From Streptomyces aureoverticillatus (GTDB taxonomy: Bacteria; Actinomycetota; Actinomycetes; Streptomycetales; Streptomycetaceae): a stretch of 64,000 nucleotides of DNA. Made by a program: the position numbers and the translations under genes. The stretch covers positions 1 to 64,000 of the forward strand of contig NZ_BMSY01000022.1 of NCBI RefSeq assembly GCF_014649395.1, given 5' to 3'. Positions 1 to 7,728 of the stretch are shown one piece after another; position 1 is the first letter of the stretch; each line of letters opens with the position of its first letter. Under the pieces are notes generated by a model. That model had not been told where the DNA came from and did no database searches. It saw only the letters and a program-made list of their open reading frames with translations.

Positions 1-507
1 GTGACCGAGGCGGGTCCGGCGTTCCAGGGCACCATCAAGTCCGCCGTCGCCTTCGGCGCCCTGCTCAGCGAGGGCATCGGCGACACCATCCGCGTCTCGC
101 TCTCCGCGCCGCCCGCCGAGGAGATCAAGGTCGGCATCCAGATCCTGGAGTCGCTCAACCTGCGCCAGCGCCGCCTGGAGATCGTCTCCTGCCCGTCCTG
201 CGGTCGCGCCCAGGTCGACGTCTACAAGCTCGCCGAAGAGGTCACCGCGGGCCTGGAGGGCATGGAGGTTCCCCTCCGTGTCGCCGTCATGGGCTGTGTC
301 GTCAACGGCCCCGGCGAGGCCCGCGAGGCCGACCTCGGCGTCGCGTCCGGCAACGGCAAGGGGCAGATCTTCGTGAAGGGCGAGGTCATCAAGACCGTGC
401 CGGAGTCGAAGATCGTGGAGACCCTGATCGACGAGGCCATGAAGATCGCCGAACAGATGGAGAAGGACGGCGTGATGTCGGGCGAGCCCGAGGTCACGAT
501 CAGCTAG
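1..507 (+). CDS. ispG: 4-hydroxy-3-methylbut-2-enyl diphosphate synthase, C-terminal part (cut by window start)
   Basis: The frame is open from base 1, so only the last 168 codons are present; the family is normally about 380 residues and the GTG at base 1 is internal. IspG (GcpE) reduces methylerythritol cyclodiphosphate to HMBPP in the non-mevalonate isoprenoid pathway, in the cytoplasm, with a [4Fe-4S] cluster. The three cluster cysteines of the C-terminal domain are visible: Cys64 and Cys67 of this fragment in SCPSCGR, and Cys99 in CVVNGPGEA, followed by the conserved stretch SGNGKGQIFVKGE. The acidic C-terminal end (AEQMEKDG) is normal for actinobacterial IspG. Nothing looks broken. Confidence 0.97.
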   Translation: MTEAGPAFQGTIKSAVAFGALLSEGIGDTIRVSLSAPPAEEIKVGIQILESLNLRQRRLEIVSCPSCGRAQVDVYKLAEEVTAGLEGMEVPLRVAVMGCVVNGPGEAREADLGVASGNGKGQIFVKGEVIKTVPESKIVETLIDEAMKIAEQMEKDGVMSGEPEVTIS

Positions 508-865
508 TTCTGGCCCCTGGGCCTTGGGCGGGGGTTCGGCTTCCCGCCGTGGGGGTGCCGCCGCTGGCGCGGCGGTTCTCCCGCCCGCCCACCCATCTCT
601 GATCCCCGGGACGCGGGGTGAGCCAGGGCCAACAGCTCGTCGGCCGACCGCTGCCCTGGGGTTCCCCCGGGGCCGACAGTGACGGGTGGGCGGGTGGGAG
701 AAGCCGCCGCGCAGCGGCGGCACGGTTGCCGCCCGCCCCCGGCGAACCGCACCGCACCTTGACAGCTCCGATGTATCGCAGGACCTTGTTCGAGCGCCCG
801 CTCCAGAGGGCGCGCGTCCGCACCGTTTCATCCGATGACTGGGTCGATGGAACCGAGGTCCACGT
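508..865. repeat. Intergenic region with a large imperfect palindrome
   Basis: This 358-base gap after ispG carries no convincing gene. Bases 558-594 and 684-720 are inverted copies of each other: the arms read ccgccgctggcgcggcgg and onward, against the complementary run ending cagcggcgg, with one mismatch and about two bulged bases over some 37 bases. The loop of about 90 bases contains further weak pairing around gatccccgggacgcgggg and ccctggggttcccccgggg. The structure lies right after the ispG stop, so it probably acts as transcription terminator or transcript 3' end. Short frames across it are shadows. The last 100 bases should hold the promoter of the glycosidase gene, but I see no clear -35/-10 pair. 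Confidence 0.7.
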
Positions 866-2692
866 ATGACCGCCACCCCCCGCGCCCGCCGCCGCAGACT
901 CTGGTCCTTATGGGCCGCTGCCCTGTCCCTGCTCCTCGCCGGCACCGGCGCCCACTCCGGCACCGGCACGGGCACCGAAACCAGCACAGGCGCCGCCCAC
1001 CGCACGCAGCCGCCCCCCGACCCGCCCCGCCAGGCCATGCTCAGGAACGCCACCGCCGGACTCTTCCTGCACTGGGGCATGTTCACCTCTCCCAAGCACT
1101 ACGACTGCGCCGCCTGGGAGAAGGCCGTCACCGACGGCGGTTGGACCCCCGACTACTGGGTCGACGAGGCCAAGAAGCTCAAGGCGAGCTACATCGTCCT
1201 CGCCACCTTCCACTCCCGGCTCGGCTACGCCCGCCCCTGGCCCTCCGAGATCCCCGGCACCTGCGCCACGAAGCGCGACTTCCTCGGTGAGCTGATCAAG
1301 GCCGGCGAGGCCAAGGGCGTCAAGACGATCCTCTACATGACCGACGACCCGAAATGGCACGACGAGCAGGGCGTCGAGACCCTCGACTCGGCCGCCTACT
1401 CCGCCCACAAGGGCCGCGACGTCGACCTCACGCGGCGCCCGGGTTTCGGCGAATTCTCGTACGACAACTTCTTCGAGGTCATGGACAACTACCCCGAGCT
1501 GTCCGGCTTCTGGATCGACAACGACAACGAGTACTGGGAGCAGCACAAGCTCTACGAGCAGATCCGCGAGCAGCGCCCCGACATGACGCTGAGCAACAAC
1601 AACGAGGACACCGCCGCCATGGACATGGTGTCCCACGAGCAGAAGACCGGCATGACCCCGCCCTACGACCAGCCCTCGGCCGTCTGGACGCCCATGCCGC
1701 GCCTGACCGAGTCCTGCTACAAGGTGCCGAGCACCGGCGCCTGGTGGTACGACGGCCAGGACCGCCCCGTCGACACGGGCCTCAACGTCGGCCGTTACGT
1801 GGCCAATTCGGGTACGTCCATCAAGTCCCTGATGGACCTCCAGGCCATGGTCGACGGCCGGTTCCCGCCCCAGCAGCAGAAGTTCACCGACTTCATGAAG
1901 GACTACCTGCCGCCCATCTGGGAGTCCCTGGGCGCCGTCGACGGCGGCGGCTACATGTACGGCGGGATGCAGCCCGGCGCCTGGAACGACGGCGCGTACG
2001 GCTACGTCACCGTCAGCCGCGCGAAGCCCACCACGCAGTACGTCCACGTCACCACCCGGCCCGCCACCGGCGACCGGGTCCGGCTGCGCGACAACGGCCA
2101 CCGCGTCGAACGCGTCACCGACCTGCGCACCGGCGAGCGGCTGCCGTTCTCCCAGCGCGACGGCAGCCTCACCATCCGGTCCGTCGACGACTGGGACGCC
2201 TACGACACCGTCTTCAAGGTCGAGACCGCACGGCACCGGTACGGCGTCTACCCCACCGGCTCCGTCAAGGCGAGCGAACCCGCCCTCACCGACGGCGACT
2301 TCGCCACGTACACCGACAACAAGGGCGTACTGCCCGCGTCGTACACACTCGACCTCGGCAGCCGGAAGAAGGCCGCATACCTCGGCGTCAACCAGCGCGA
2401 ATGGTCGCCCACCCACAACCGCTCGACCTTCGGCAGACCGGAGGACTCCGCGCGGATCAAGGACTACACGGTGTCCGCGAGCGACGGCGGGAAACGGTGG
2501 CGGAAGATCAAGACCGGGGTCCTGGAGAGCGCCCGCGGCATCCGCTTCATCGACCTCGGCGACCGCCTCACGACCCGCTACCTGAAGCTCGACATCGCCA
2601 CCACCTGGGCCGCGCCCAGCGCCCCGAACCTCCACCGGCAACTCAAGATCGACGAGATCCAGGTCGGCCACGGCCACGTGTCCCGCCGCTGA
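866..2692 (+). CDS. Secreted alpha-L-fucosidase-type (GH29-like) glycosidase with C-terminal F5/8 type C (CBM32-like) domain
   Basis: 608 residues. The N-terminus has an Arg-rich stretch and a hydrophobic core (residues about 10-28), read as a secretion signal, followed by a Thr/Gly/Pro linker. Residues about 60-330 look like the GH29 TIM-barrel: GLFLHWGMFTSPKHY, a tract on moving toward substrate (KLKASYIVLATFHS), ILYMTDDPKWHDEQG and GFWIDNDNEYWEQ, where Asp218 sits at the position of the GH29 nucleophile. Canonical enzymes usually have W-x-D-G there; this one has W-I-D-N. Residues about 455-600 form a galactose-binding-like F5/8 type C module (LTDGDFATYTDN, YTLDLGS, LKLDI). It would cleave a terminal fucoside or related sugar outside the cell. 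The ATG at 866 follows a modest AGG-type ribosome site. It stands alone, with its own stop and no operon partner. Confidence 0.78.
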   Translation: MTATPRARRRRLWSLWAAALSLLLAGTGAHSGTGTGTETSTGAAHRTQPPPDPPRQAMLRNATAGLFLHWGMFTSPKHYDCAAWEKAVTDGGWTPDYWVDEAKKLKASYIVLATFHSRLGYARPWPSEIPGTCATKRDFLGELIKAGEAKGVKTILYMTDDPKWHDEQGVETLDSAAYSAHKGRDVDLTRRPGFGEFSYDNFFEVMDNYPELSGFWIDNDNEYWEQHKLYEQIREQRPDMTLSNNNEDTAAMDMVSHEQKTGMTPPYDQPSAVWTPMPRLTESCYKVPSTGAWWYDGQDRPVDTGLNVGRYVANSGTSIKSLMDLQAMVDGRFPPQQQKFTDFMKDYLPPIWESLGAVDGGGYMYGGMQPGAWNDGAYGYVTVSRAKPTTQYVHVTTRPATGDRVRLRDNGHRVERVTDLRTGERLPFSQRDGSLTIRSVDDWDAYDTVFKVETARHRYGVYPTGSVKASEPALTDGDFATYTDNKGVLPASYTLDLGSRKKAAYLGVNQREWSPTHNRSTFGRPEDSARIKDYTVSASDGGKRWRKIKTGVLESARGIRFIDLGDRLTTRYLKLDIATTWAAPSAPNLHRQLKIDEIQVGHGHVSRR

Positions 2693-2797
2693 CCGGGCAC
2701 CTCGGCCGCCCGGTGGCCCACCGCGACCGGGCGGCATCGCCGAACCTCGCCAGGTACAGTGCGGAGATCAGCAGACCGTATGGTGAGGCCCCCGCAC

Positions 2798-3646
2798 GTG
2801 TTGACCCAGACCACCACCAGGGTCCTCGATCCGAGTGACCTGGACGCCGCGCTCGCCGTGCTCGACCGCGAGCCGGTCGCGAACGCCTTCGTCACGGCCC
2901 GGGTGCGCGTCGCGGGCCTCGACCCGTGGCGGCTCGGCGGCGAGATGTGGGGCTGGTACGAGGACGGCATGCTGGAGTCCCTGTGCTACGCGGGCGCCAA
3001 CCTCGTCCCGATCTGCGCCACCCCGCGCGCCGTCCGCGGCTTCGCCGACCGCGCCCGCAGGGCCGGCCGCCGCTGCTCCTCCATCGTCGGCCCCGCCGAG
3101 CCGACCGCCCTCCTGTGGCGGCTCCTCGAACCCTCCTGGGGCCCGGCCCGCGAGGTCCGCGCCCAGCAGCCCCTGATGGTCACCGACCGGCTGCCGGACG
3201 ACGTCACGCCCGATCCGTACGTCCGCCGCGTCCGCAAGGACGAGATGGAGACGATCATGCCGGCGTGCGTGGCCATGTTCACCGAGGAGGTCGGCGTCTC
3301 GCCGCTGGCCGGCGACGGCGGGCTCCTCTACCAGGCGCGGGTCGCCGAACTGGTCGGCGCCGGACGCTCCTTCGCCCGCCTCGACGCCGACGGCCGCGTC
3401 GTCTTCAAGGCCGAGATCGGCGCCGCGACGGACCGGGCCTGCCAGGTGCAGGGCGTGTGGGTGGCGCCCGAGTACCGGGGGCAGGGGCTCGCCGCCCCCG
3501 GCATGGCGGCCGTCCTGCGCTACGCCCTCGCGGACGTCGCGCCGGTCGTCAGCCTGTACGTCAACGACTTCAACACGGCGGCCCGGGCCACCTACCGGCG
3601 GGTGGGCTTCAACGAGGTCGGCGCTTTCATGAGCGTCCTGTTCTGA
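2798..3646 (+). CDS. DUF4081-type GNAT N-acetyltransferase
   Basis: About 282 residues if started at GTG 2798 (reading V-L-T-Q-T-T-T); the frame is open back to GTG 2759 and has an ATG at 2780, so the start is uncertain. I prefer 2798 because tgagg lies about ten bases upstream and homologues I remember begin at LTQTTT. The N-terminal half has the pattern of DUF4081 (DPVANAF-type stretch, here EPVANAFVTARV, then WGWYEDGMLESLCYAGANLV). The C-terminal half is a GNAT fold with the acetyl-CoA loop VWVAPEYRGQGLAAPGM and the terminal NDFNTAARATYRRVGF. It probably transfers an acetyl group to an unknown amine in the cytoplasm. It is a regular neighbour of ispG and proS in Streptomyces, which says little about its substrate. 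Confidence 0.85.
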   Translation: MLTQTTTRVLDPSDLDAALAVLDREPVANAFVTARVRVAGLDPWRLGGEMWGWYEDGMLESLCYAGANLVPICATPRAVRGFADRARRAGRRCSSIVGPAEPTALLWRLLEPSWGPAREVRAQQPLMVTDRLPDDVTPDPYVRRVRKDEMETIMPACVAMFTEEVGVSPLAGDGGLLYQARVAELVGAGRSFARLDADGRVVFKAEIGAATDRACQVQGVWVAPEYRGQGLAAPGMAAVLRYALADVAPVVSLYVNDFNTAARATYRRVGFNEVGAFMSVLF

Positions 3647-3873
3647 GCGCCCCCGCAAGGGGCGCGGGGAACTGCGCGACCAGCCCAAGAAAAGCCGCAG
3701 ACGCGTCTGCGTGGTCACTCGGCAGACGCGTCTGCGGCTTGTCGCGCGCTGAGCGCGCCCACGCGGCGGAGCCGCACATCGGCACAGCCCCGCGCCCCTA
3801 CGGGGCTGTTTCCGGCCCCGCCGGGCCCTCGGGCGCCGCCCACCGTCGCCGGGCCGCGAAGTAGGGTTCCCGC
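3647..3873. repeat. Streptomyces-type dispersed intergenic repeat around a perfect 19-bp hairpin
   Basis: The gap begins with gcgccccc, then ggggcgcggggaactgcgcg, a sequence I recognise from reading many Streptomyces genomes as a common intergenic element, and ends with the partner block cacagccccgcgcccctac. Between them, bases 3692-3710 (aagccgcagacgcgtctgc) and 3722-3740 are perfect inverted copies of 19 bases with an 11-base loop. Each arm itself contains the palindrome gcagacgcgtctgc. The position after one gene and before the next on the same strand fits a terminator. Confidence 0.75.
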
Positions 3874-4419
3874 ATGACTGACGACGTCGTGATCGGGCCG
3901 CTCGACCTGGCCGCGCGCGTGGACGACGCGTTGCGCGTGCAGGCCCTCGCCTTCGGGCTCAGCGACGACGAGATCGCGGTGCGCCGCCAGATCGTCCTGC
4001 GGCACCTCACCCACCCCGGCGCGCGGGCGCTCGGCGCGACCACCCGCGACGGACGGCTCGTCGGCTTCGTCTACGGCATGCCCAACGACCGCGGGCACTG
4101 GTGGTCCACGGTCGTCGAGCCCTATCTGCGCGGCTGGGGCCTGGACGGCTGGCTCGACGAGTCCTTCGTGATCACCGAGCTGCACGTACGGCCCGGCTAC
4201 CAGAACCGCGGCATCGGCCGCGCCCTCATCACCACCATCACGGACGCCGCCGCCGAACCCCGCTCGATCCTCTCCGCCATCGACACCGAGAGCCCCGCCC
4301 GCGCCCTGTACCGCTCGCTCGGCTACACCGACCTGGCCCGCGGCGTCCTCTTCCCGAGCGCCCCCAAGCCGTACGCCGTCATGGGCGCCCCGCTGCCGCT
4401 GAGGCGGCCCGGCCGCTGA
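3874..4419 (+). CDS. GNAT family N-acetyltransferase
   Basis: 181 residues from ATG 3874, a normal size for a single-domain GNAT. The acetyl-CoA binding motif A is clear: ITELHVRPGYQNRGIGRA at about residues 102-119 (the Q-N-R-G-I-G-R-A pyrophosphate loop). The later SPARALYRSLGYTDLARG matches motif B, with the usual alternation of hydrophobic and small residues. The early part (LSDDEIAVRRQIVLRH) should form the acceptor-binding helices. The acceptor cannot be told from sequence. It lies 70 bases upstream of proS on the same strand but has its own spacing, so I do not call an operon. Confidence 0.85.
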   Translation: MTDDVVIGPLDLAARVDDALRVQALAFGLSDDEIAVRRQIVLRHLTHPGARALGATTRDGRLVGFVYGMPNDRGHWWSTVVEPYLRGWGLDGWLDESFVITELHVRPGYQNRGIGRALITTITDAAAEPRSILSAIDTESPARALYRSLGYTDLARGVLFPSAPKPYAVMGAPLPLRRPGR

Positions 4420-4489
4420 AACGGATTTCCACGTGCGCGCGTGCCCCGGCTAACCTGCGCCCATCACACTTTCCACGCAGGAGTTCACC

Positions 4490-6184
4490 ATGGCCCAGGT
4501 CCAGCGCATGTCCCGTTTGATGGTCAAGACACTGCGCGACGACCCGGCGGACGCGGAGACGCTCAACCACAAGCTGCTCGTGCGCGCCGGTTACGTACGC
4601 CGCACCGCAGCGGGCATCTGGACCTGGCTGCCGCTCGGCAAGAAGGTCTACGAGAACGTCGCCCGCGTCGTCCGCGAGGAGATGGACGCCATCGGCGGCC
4701 AGGAGGTCCTGCTCCCGGCGCTGCTGCCCAAGGAGCCCTACGAGGCCAGCGGGCGCTACGAGGAGTACGGCGACCTGCTGTTCCGCCTGAAGGACCGCAA
4801 GGGCTCCGACTACCTCCTCGGCCCCACCCACGAGGAGATCTTCACCCAGGTCGTCAAGGACCAGTGCTCGTCCTACAAGGACCTGCCGGTGATCCTCTAC
4901 CAGATCCAGACCAAGTACCGCGACGAGGCCCGCCCGCGCGCCGGTGTGCTGCGCGGCCGCGAGTTCCAGATGAAGGACTCGTACTCCTTCGACGCCTCCG
5001 ACGAGGGCCTCGCCGAGGCGTACGCCCTGCACCGCGCCGCCTACCAGCGCATCTTCGAGCGCCTCGGCCTGGACTACCGCATCGTCTCCGCCGTGTCCGG
5101 CGCGATGGGCGGCTCGGCGTCCGAGGAGTTCCTGGCGCCGGCGCCCGCCGGCGAGGACACCTTCGTGGACTGCCCCGAGTGCGACTACGCCGCCAACACC
5201 GAGGCCGTGACCTTCGCCCTGAAGCCGGTGTCCGTCGACGGCCACCCGGCGGTGGAGGAGCTGGACACCCCCGACACCCCCACCATCGAGACCCTCGCCG
5301 AGCACCTGGGCGTCCCGGCCTCCGCCACCCTCAAGAACCTGCTCGTCAAGGTCGACGGCGAGATCGTCGCCGTGGGCGTGCCCGGTGACCGCGAGGTCGA
5401 CCTCGGCAAGCTCGCCGAGCACCTCGCGCCCGCCGAGGTCGAGCTGGTCACCGCGGCGGACTTCGAGGGCCGCGACGACCTGGTCCGCGGCTACGTCGGC
5501 CCGCAGGGCCTGGAGAAGGTCCGCTACATCGCCGACCCGCGCGTCGCACCCGGCACCTCCTGGATCACCGGCGCCAACAAGACCGACACGCACGCGCGCA
5601 ACGTCGTCTGCGGCCGTGACTTCGAGGTCGACGACTACCTGGACGTCGTGGTGGTCGAGGCCGGCGACCCGTGCCCCGCCTGTGGCGCCGGCCTTCGCCT
5701 CGACCGCGCGATCGAGATCGGCCACATCTTCCAGCTCGGCCGCAAGTACGCCGACACGTTCCAGCTCGACGTCCTCGGCCAGAACGGCAAGCCCGTCCGC
5801 GTCACCATGGGTTCGTACGGCATCGGGGTCTCCCGCGCCGTCGCCGCCCTCGTCGAGCAGTCCGCCGACGAGCAGGGGCTGTGCTGGCCCGCCGAGGTCG
5901 CGCCGGCCGACGTGCACGTCGTCGCCGCGGGCAAGGCCGTGCAGACCGAGCTCGCGCTCGACGTCTCCGAGCAGCTGAACGCCGCGGGGCTGCGGGTGCT
6001 CGTCGACGACCGGGCCGGGGTCTCGCCCGGCGTCAAGTTCACCGACGCCGAGCTGATCGGCGTCCCGAAGATCCTGGTCGCGGGGCGCCGCTCCGCGGAG
6101 GGGGTCTTGGAGCTCAAGGATCGGCGCACGGGCGCCCGCGAGGAACTCACGGTCGCCGAGGCCATCGCCCGCCTCTCGGCGTAG
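4490..6184 (+). CDS. proS: Prolyl-tRNA synthetase, bacterial type with editing domain
   Basis: 564 residues from ATG 4490, with caggag seven bases upstream. The enzyme charges tRNA-Pro with proline in the cytoplasm. Class II motif 1 falls around WLPLGKKVYENVARVVREEM. Motif 2 is YRDEARPRAGVLRGREFQMK with the loop running on to DSYSFD, and motif 3 is TMGSYGIGVSRAVAALVEQ. Between motifs 2 and 3 (about residues 225-390) lies the YbaK-like insertion that deacylates Ala-tRNA-Pro (TLAEHLGVPASATLKNLLV ... GVPGDREVDLGKLAEHL). The C-terminal anticodon-binding domain (VLVDDRAGVSPGVKFTDAEL) completes a standard ProS of the Escherichia coli type. Length and motifs are intact. Confidence 0.97.
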   Translation: MAQVQRMSRLMVKTLRDDPADAETLNHKLLVRAGYVRRTAAGIWTWLPLGKKVYENVARVVREEMDAIGGQEVLLPALLPKEPYEASGRYEEYGDLLFRLKDRKGSDYLLGPTHEEIFTQVVKDQCSSYKDLPVILYQIQTKYRDEARPRAGVLRGREFQMKDSYSFDASDEGLAEAYALHRAAYQRIFERLGLDYRIVSAVSGAMGGSASEEFLAPAPAGEDTFVDCPECDYAANTEAVTFALKPVSVDGHPAVEELDTPDTPTIETLAEHLGVPASATLKNLLVKVDGEIVAVGVPGDREVDLGKLAEHLAPAEVELVTAADFEGRDDLVRGYVGPQGLEKVRYIADPRVAPGTSWITGANKTDTHARNVVCGRDFEVDDYLDVVVVEAGDPCPACGAGLRLDRAIEIGHIFQLGRKYADTFQLDVLGQNGKPVRVTMGSYGIGVSRAVAALVEQSADEQGLCWPAEVAPADVHVVAAGKAVQTELALDVSEQLNAAGLRVLVDDRAGVSPGVKFTDAELIGVPKILVAGRRSAEGVLELKDRRTGAREELTVAEAIARLSA

Positions 6185-6399
6185 GGGGCCTCGCGGGGGC
6201 GGCCCCAGTCCCGCCCCTTTCCCGAAACTGGGGGCTCTGCCCTCAGACCCCCGCTCCTCAATCGCCGGAGGGGCTATATCTGGGCCAGATCCAGCCCGTC
6301 CGGCGTTTGAGGACGAGCCGCGAAGCGGCGATACGGGGGTCCAGGGGGCGGAGCCCCCTGGTTACGGGAAGGGGCGGGACTGGGGCGCACCCGCGAGGG
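6185..6399. repeat. Very long inverted repeat between convergent genes (likely bidirectional terminator)
   Basis: The space between proS (+) and the kinase-like gene (-) folds on itself almost end to end. Starting at 6203 (ccccagtcccgccccttt) the left arm pairs with the right arm ending at 6385 (aaggggcgggactgggg). The innermost part pairs ctcctcaatcgccggagggg with the run cccgtccggcgtttgaggac. The central loop at 6275-6292 contains the palindrome atctgggccagat. The core, cccgtccggcgtttgaggac, recurs at 14540-14615 and in part at 22331-22355, so it is a dispersed repeat. A terminator acting in both directions is the simplest reading. Confidence 0.7.
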
Positions 6400-7395
6400 C
6401 TACAGCCACCCCGCGAACTCCAGCAACAGCTCCGCATCCTGGGACCGCCCCACCCGCAGCGCCCGTACCCCGGACTCCACGGCCCGGAACAACGTCCACC
6501 CCCGCAACCGCTCCTGATCCACCTCCAGCGCCTCGGCAAGCCGCTTCACGCGCCGCCGCGTCACCGCCACCCCCGACGGCGAGGCGATCAGATCCTCCAC
6601 CCGGTCCCGCACGAGCCGCGCCAGATCGAAGGCGCACTCACCGACCACCGGATCGGGCCCCACGGCCAGCCACGGCATCCGCTCCCCGGCGAGCACCTTG
6701 CTCTGCCGGAACGTCCCGTGCAGCAACGCCTCCGCCCCCTCGGGCACGGAGGCGAGCAGTTCCTCGCGCGCGGCGAGCGCGGCCGCCACGAGCGGTTCGG
6801 CGTCCGGGTCGGGGCAGTCCGCCATCGCCTCGGCCTGCCGGCCGGTCCGCTCGGCCACGGTCTCGAACCGGTGCCCGGCGGGCGGCGCCACCCACAGCCG
6901 CCGCAGCGTCCCCGCGGCCTCCAGCATCGACTTGGCCTCGGGCAACGACCGCACGGACACATCCCGCTGCAACCGCTCGACAAGCAACGCACCGTCCCCC
7001 GCGACAGACCCACCGCCCGAGACAGAACCGTCCCCCGTGAAGGCCCCACCGCCCGCCGCAGCGCGAGCGTCGCCCTCCGCCCCCGCGGCATCCGCCCCGT
7101 CCAGCAACCGCGCGGCGCCCAGCCCGCCCCAGTGCCCGAGCGCGGCGCGCTCGCTGTCCGGCCGCGACCGCGGCGGCACCAGCTTGAGCACGGCGGGCGT
7201 ACCCTCCCGGGTCCGCACGAGCACGACGAGGCTGCTGCGCCCGCCGGGCACCTGCACCCGCTCGGCCGTCAGGTCCCGTCGCTCCACGGCCTCCTGGGCC
7301 AGCTCGGGCAGACGGCGGAGCCAGTCGTCGGTGGCGGTGTCGCGCGGCGTCTCCCCGAGCGCACGGACGAGGCGCGGCGGCGGTTCGAAAGCCAT
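6400..7395 (-). CDS. Aminoglycoside phosphotransferase-fold protein, probable pseudokinase
   Basis: 331 residues if started at ATG 7395 (MAFEPPPRL), with gaaggga upstream; the frame runs 34 codons further upstream, but that part is Arg/Gly-rich and unlike protein. The order of elements matches the APH/streptomycin-6-kinase fold: an N-lobe with PAVLKLVPP, a helix GTLRRLWVAPPAGHRF, then the would-be catalytic loop LLHGTFRQSKVLAG and the metal-loop region WLAVGPDPVVGECAFDLARL. In active members the loop reads H-G-D-x-x-x-x-N; here the Asp is Thr228 and the Asn is Lys233, and the I-D-P metal site is V-G-P. The protein therefore probably binds rather than phosphorylates. A low-complexity Ala/Gly/Asp insert (residues about 105-140) looks like a variable loop. 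Confidence 0.7.
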   Translation of the reverse strand: MAFEPPPRLVRALGETPRDTATDDWLRRLPELAQEAVERRDLTAERVQVPGGRSSLVVLVRTREGTPAVLKLVPPRSRPDSERAALGHWGGLGAARLLDGADAAGAEGDARAAAGGGAFTGDGSVSGGGSVAGDGALLVERLQRDVSVRSLPEAKSMLEAAGTLRRLWVAPPAGHRFETVAERTGRQAEAMADCPDPDAEPLVAAALAAREELLASVPEGAEALLHGTFRQSKVLAGERMPWLAVGPDPVVGECAFDLARLVRDRVEDLIASPSGVAVTRRRVKRLAEALEVDQERLRGWTLFRAVESGVRALRVGRSQDAELLLEFAGWL

Positions 7396-7728
7396 GCGCG
7401 AGGTGTTCCCTTCCCGGCCGCCCGAAGACGCCCGTGTTCCCGACTGCCCGAAGGCATACGTACGTGTCAGCGCGCTCACGCCTCGCGGCGCAGGCACGCC
7501 TTGGCGGCGTGCTCATGCCCTGCGGCGTGGTCACGCTTTCCGGCGTGCTCGCATCCCTGGGTCGCGCTCACGGCCTCGGCCGTGCTCAACTCCCGTGGCA
7601 CAGCGCGCTCACGCCGAAGGAGTGGGCACCCCCGCGGCACAGCCACTGCCCCACGGCATGCTCACGCCCCGCGGCGCGCTCACGCCCCAGCAAGCCCACC
7701 GCCGCAGCGCACCCACTCCGCCGCGTGC
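7396..7728. repeat. Degenerate minisatellite-like region (gctcacgcc / gtgctca units)
   Basis: This 333-base gap between two minus-strand genes has no credible gene. From about 7468 to 7745 it is built of degenerate 16-22 base units around gcgtgctcacgccccgcggc. Recognisable copies begin near gcgctcacgcctcgcggc, gtgctcatgccctgcggc, gctcacggcctcggccgt, gcgctcacgccgaaggag and gctcacgccccgcggcgc. The units are not in constant register, so slippage plus divergence is likely. Several long frames pass through, but each reads as an Arg/Ala/Pro/His shadow. The last copies run just into the 3' end of the next gene. Confidence 0.6.
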
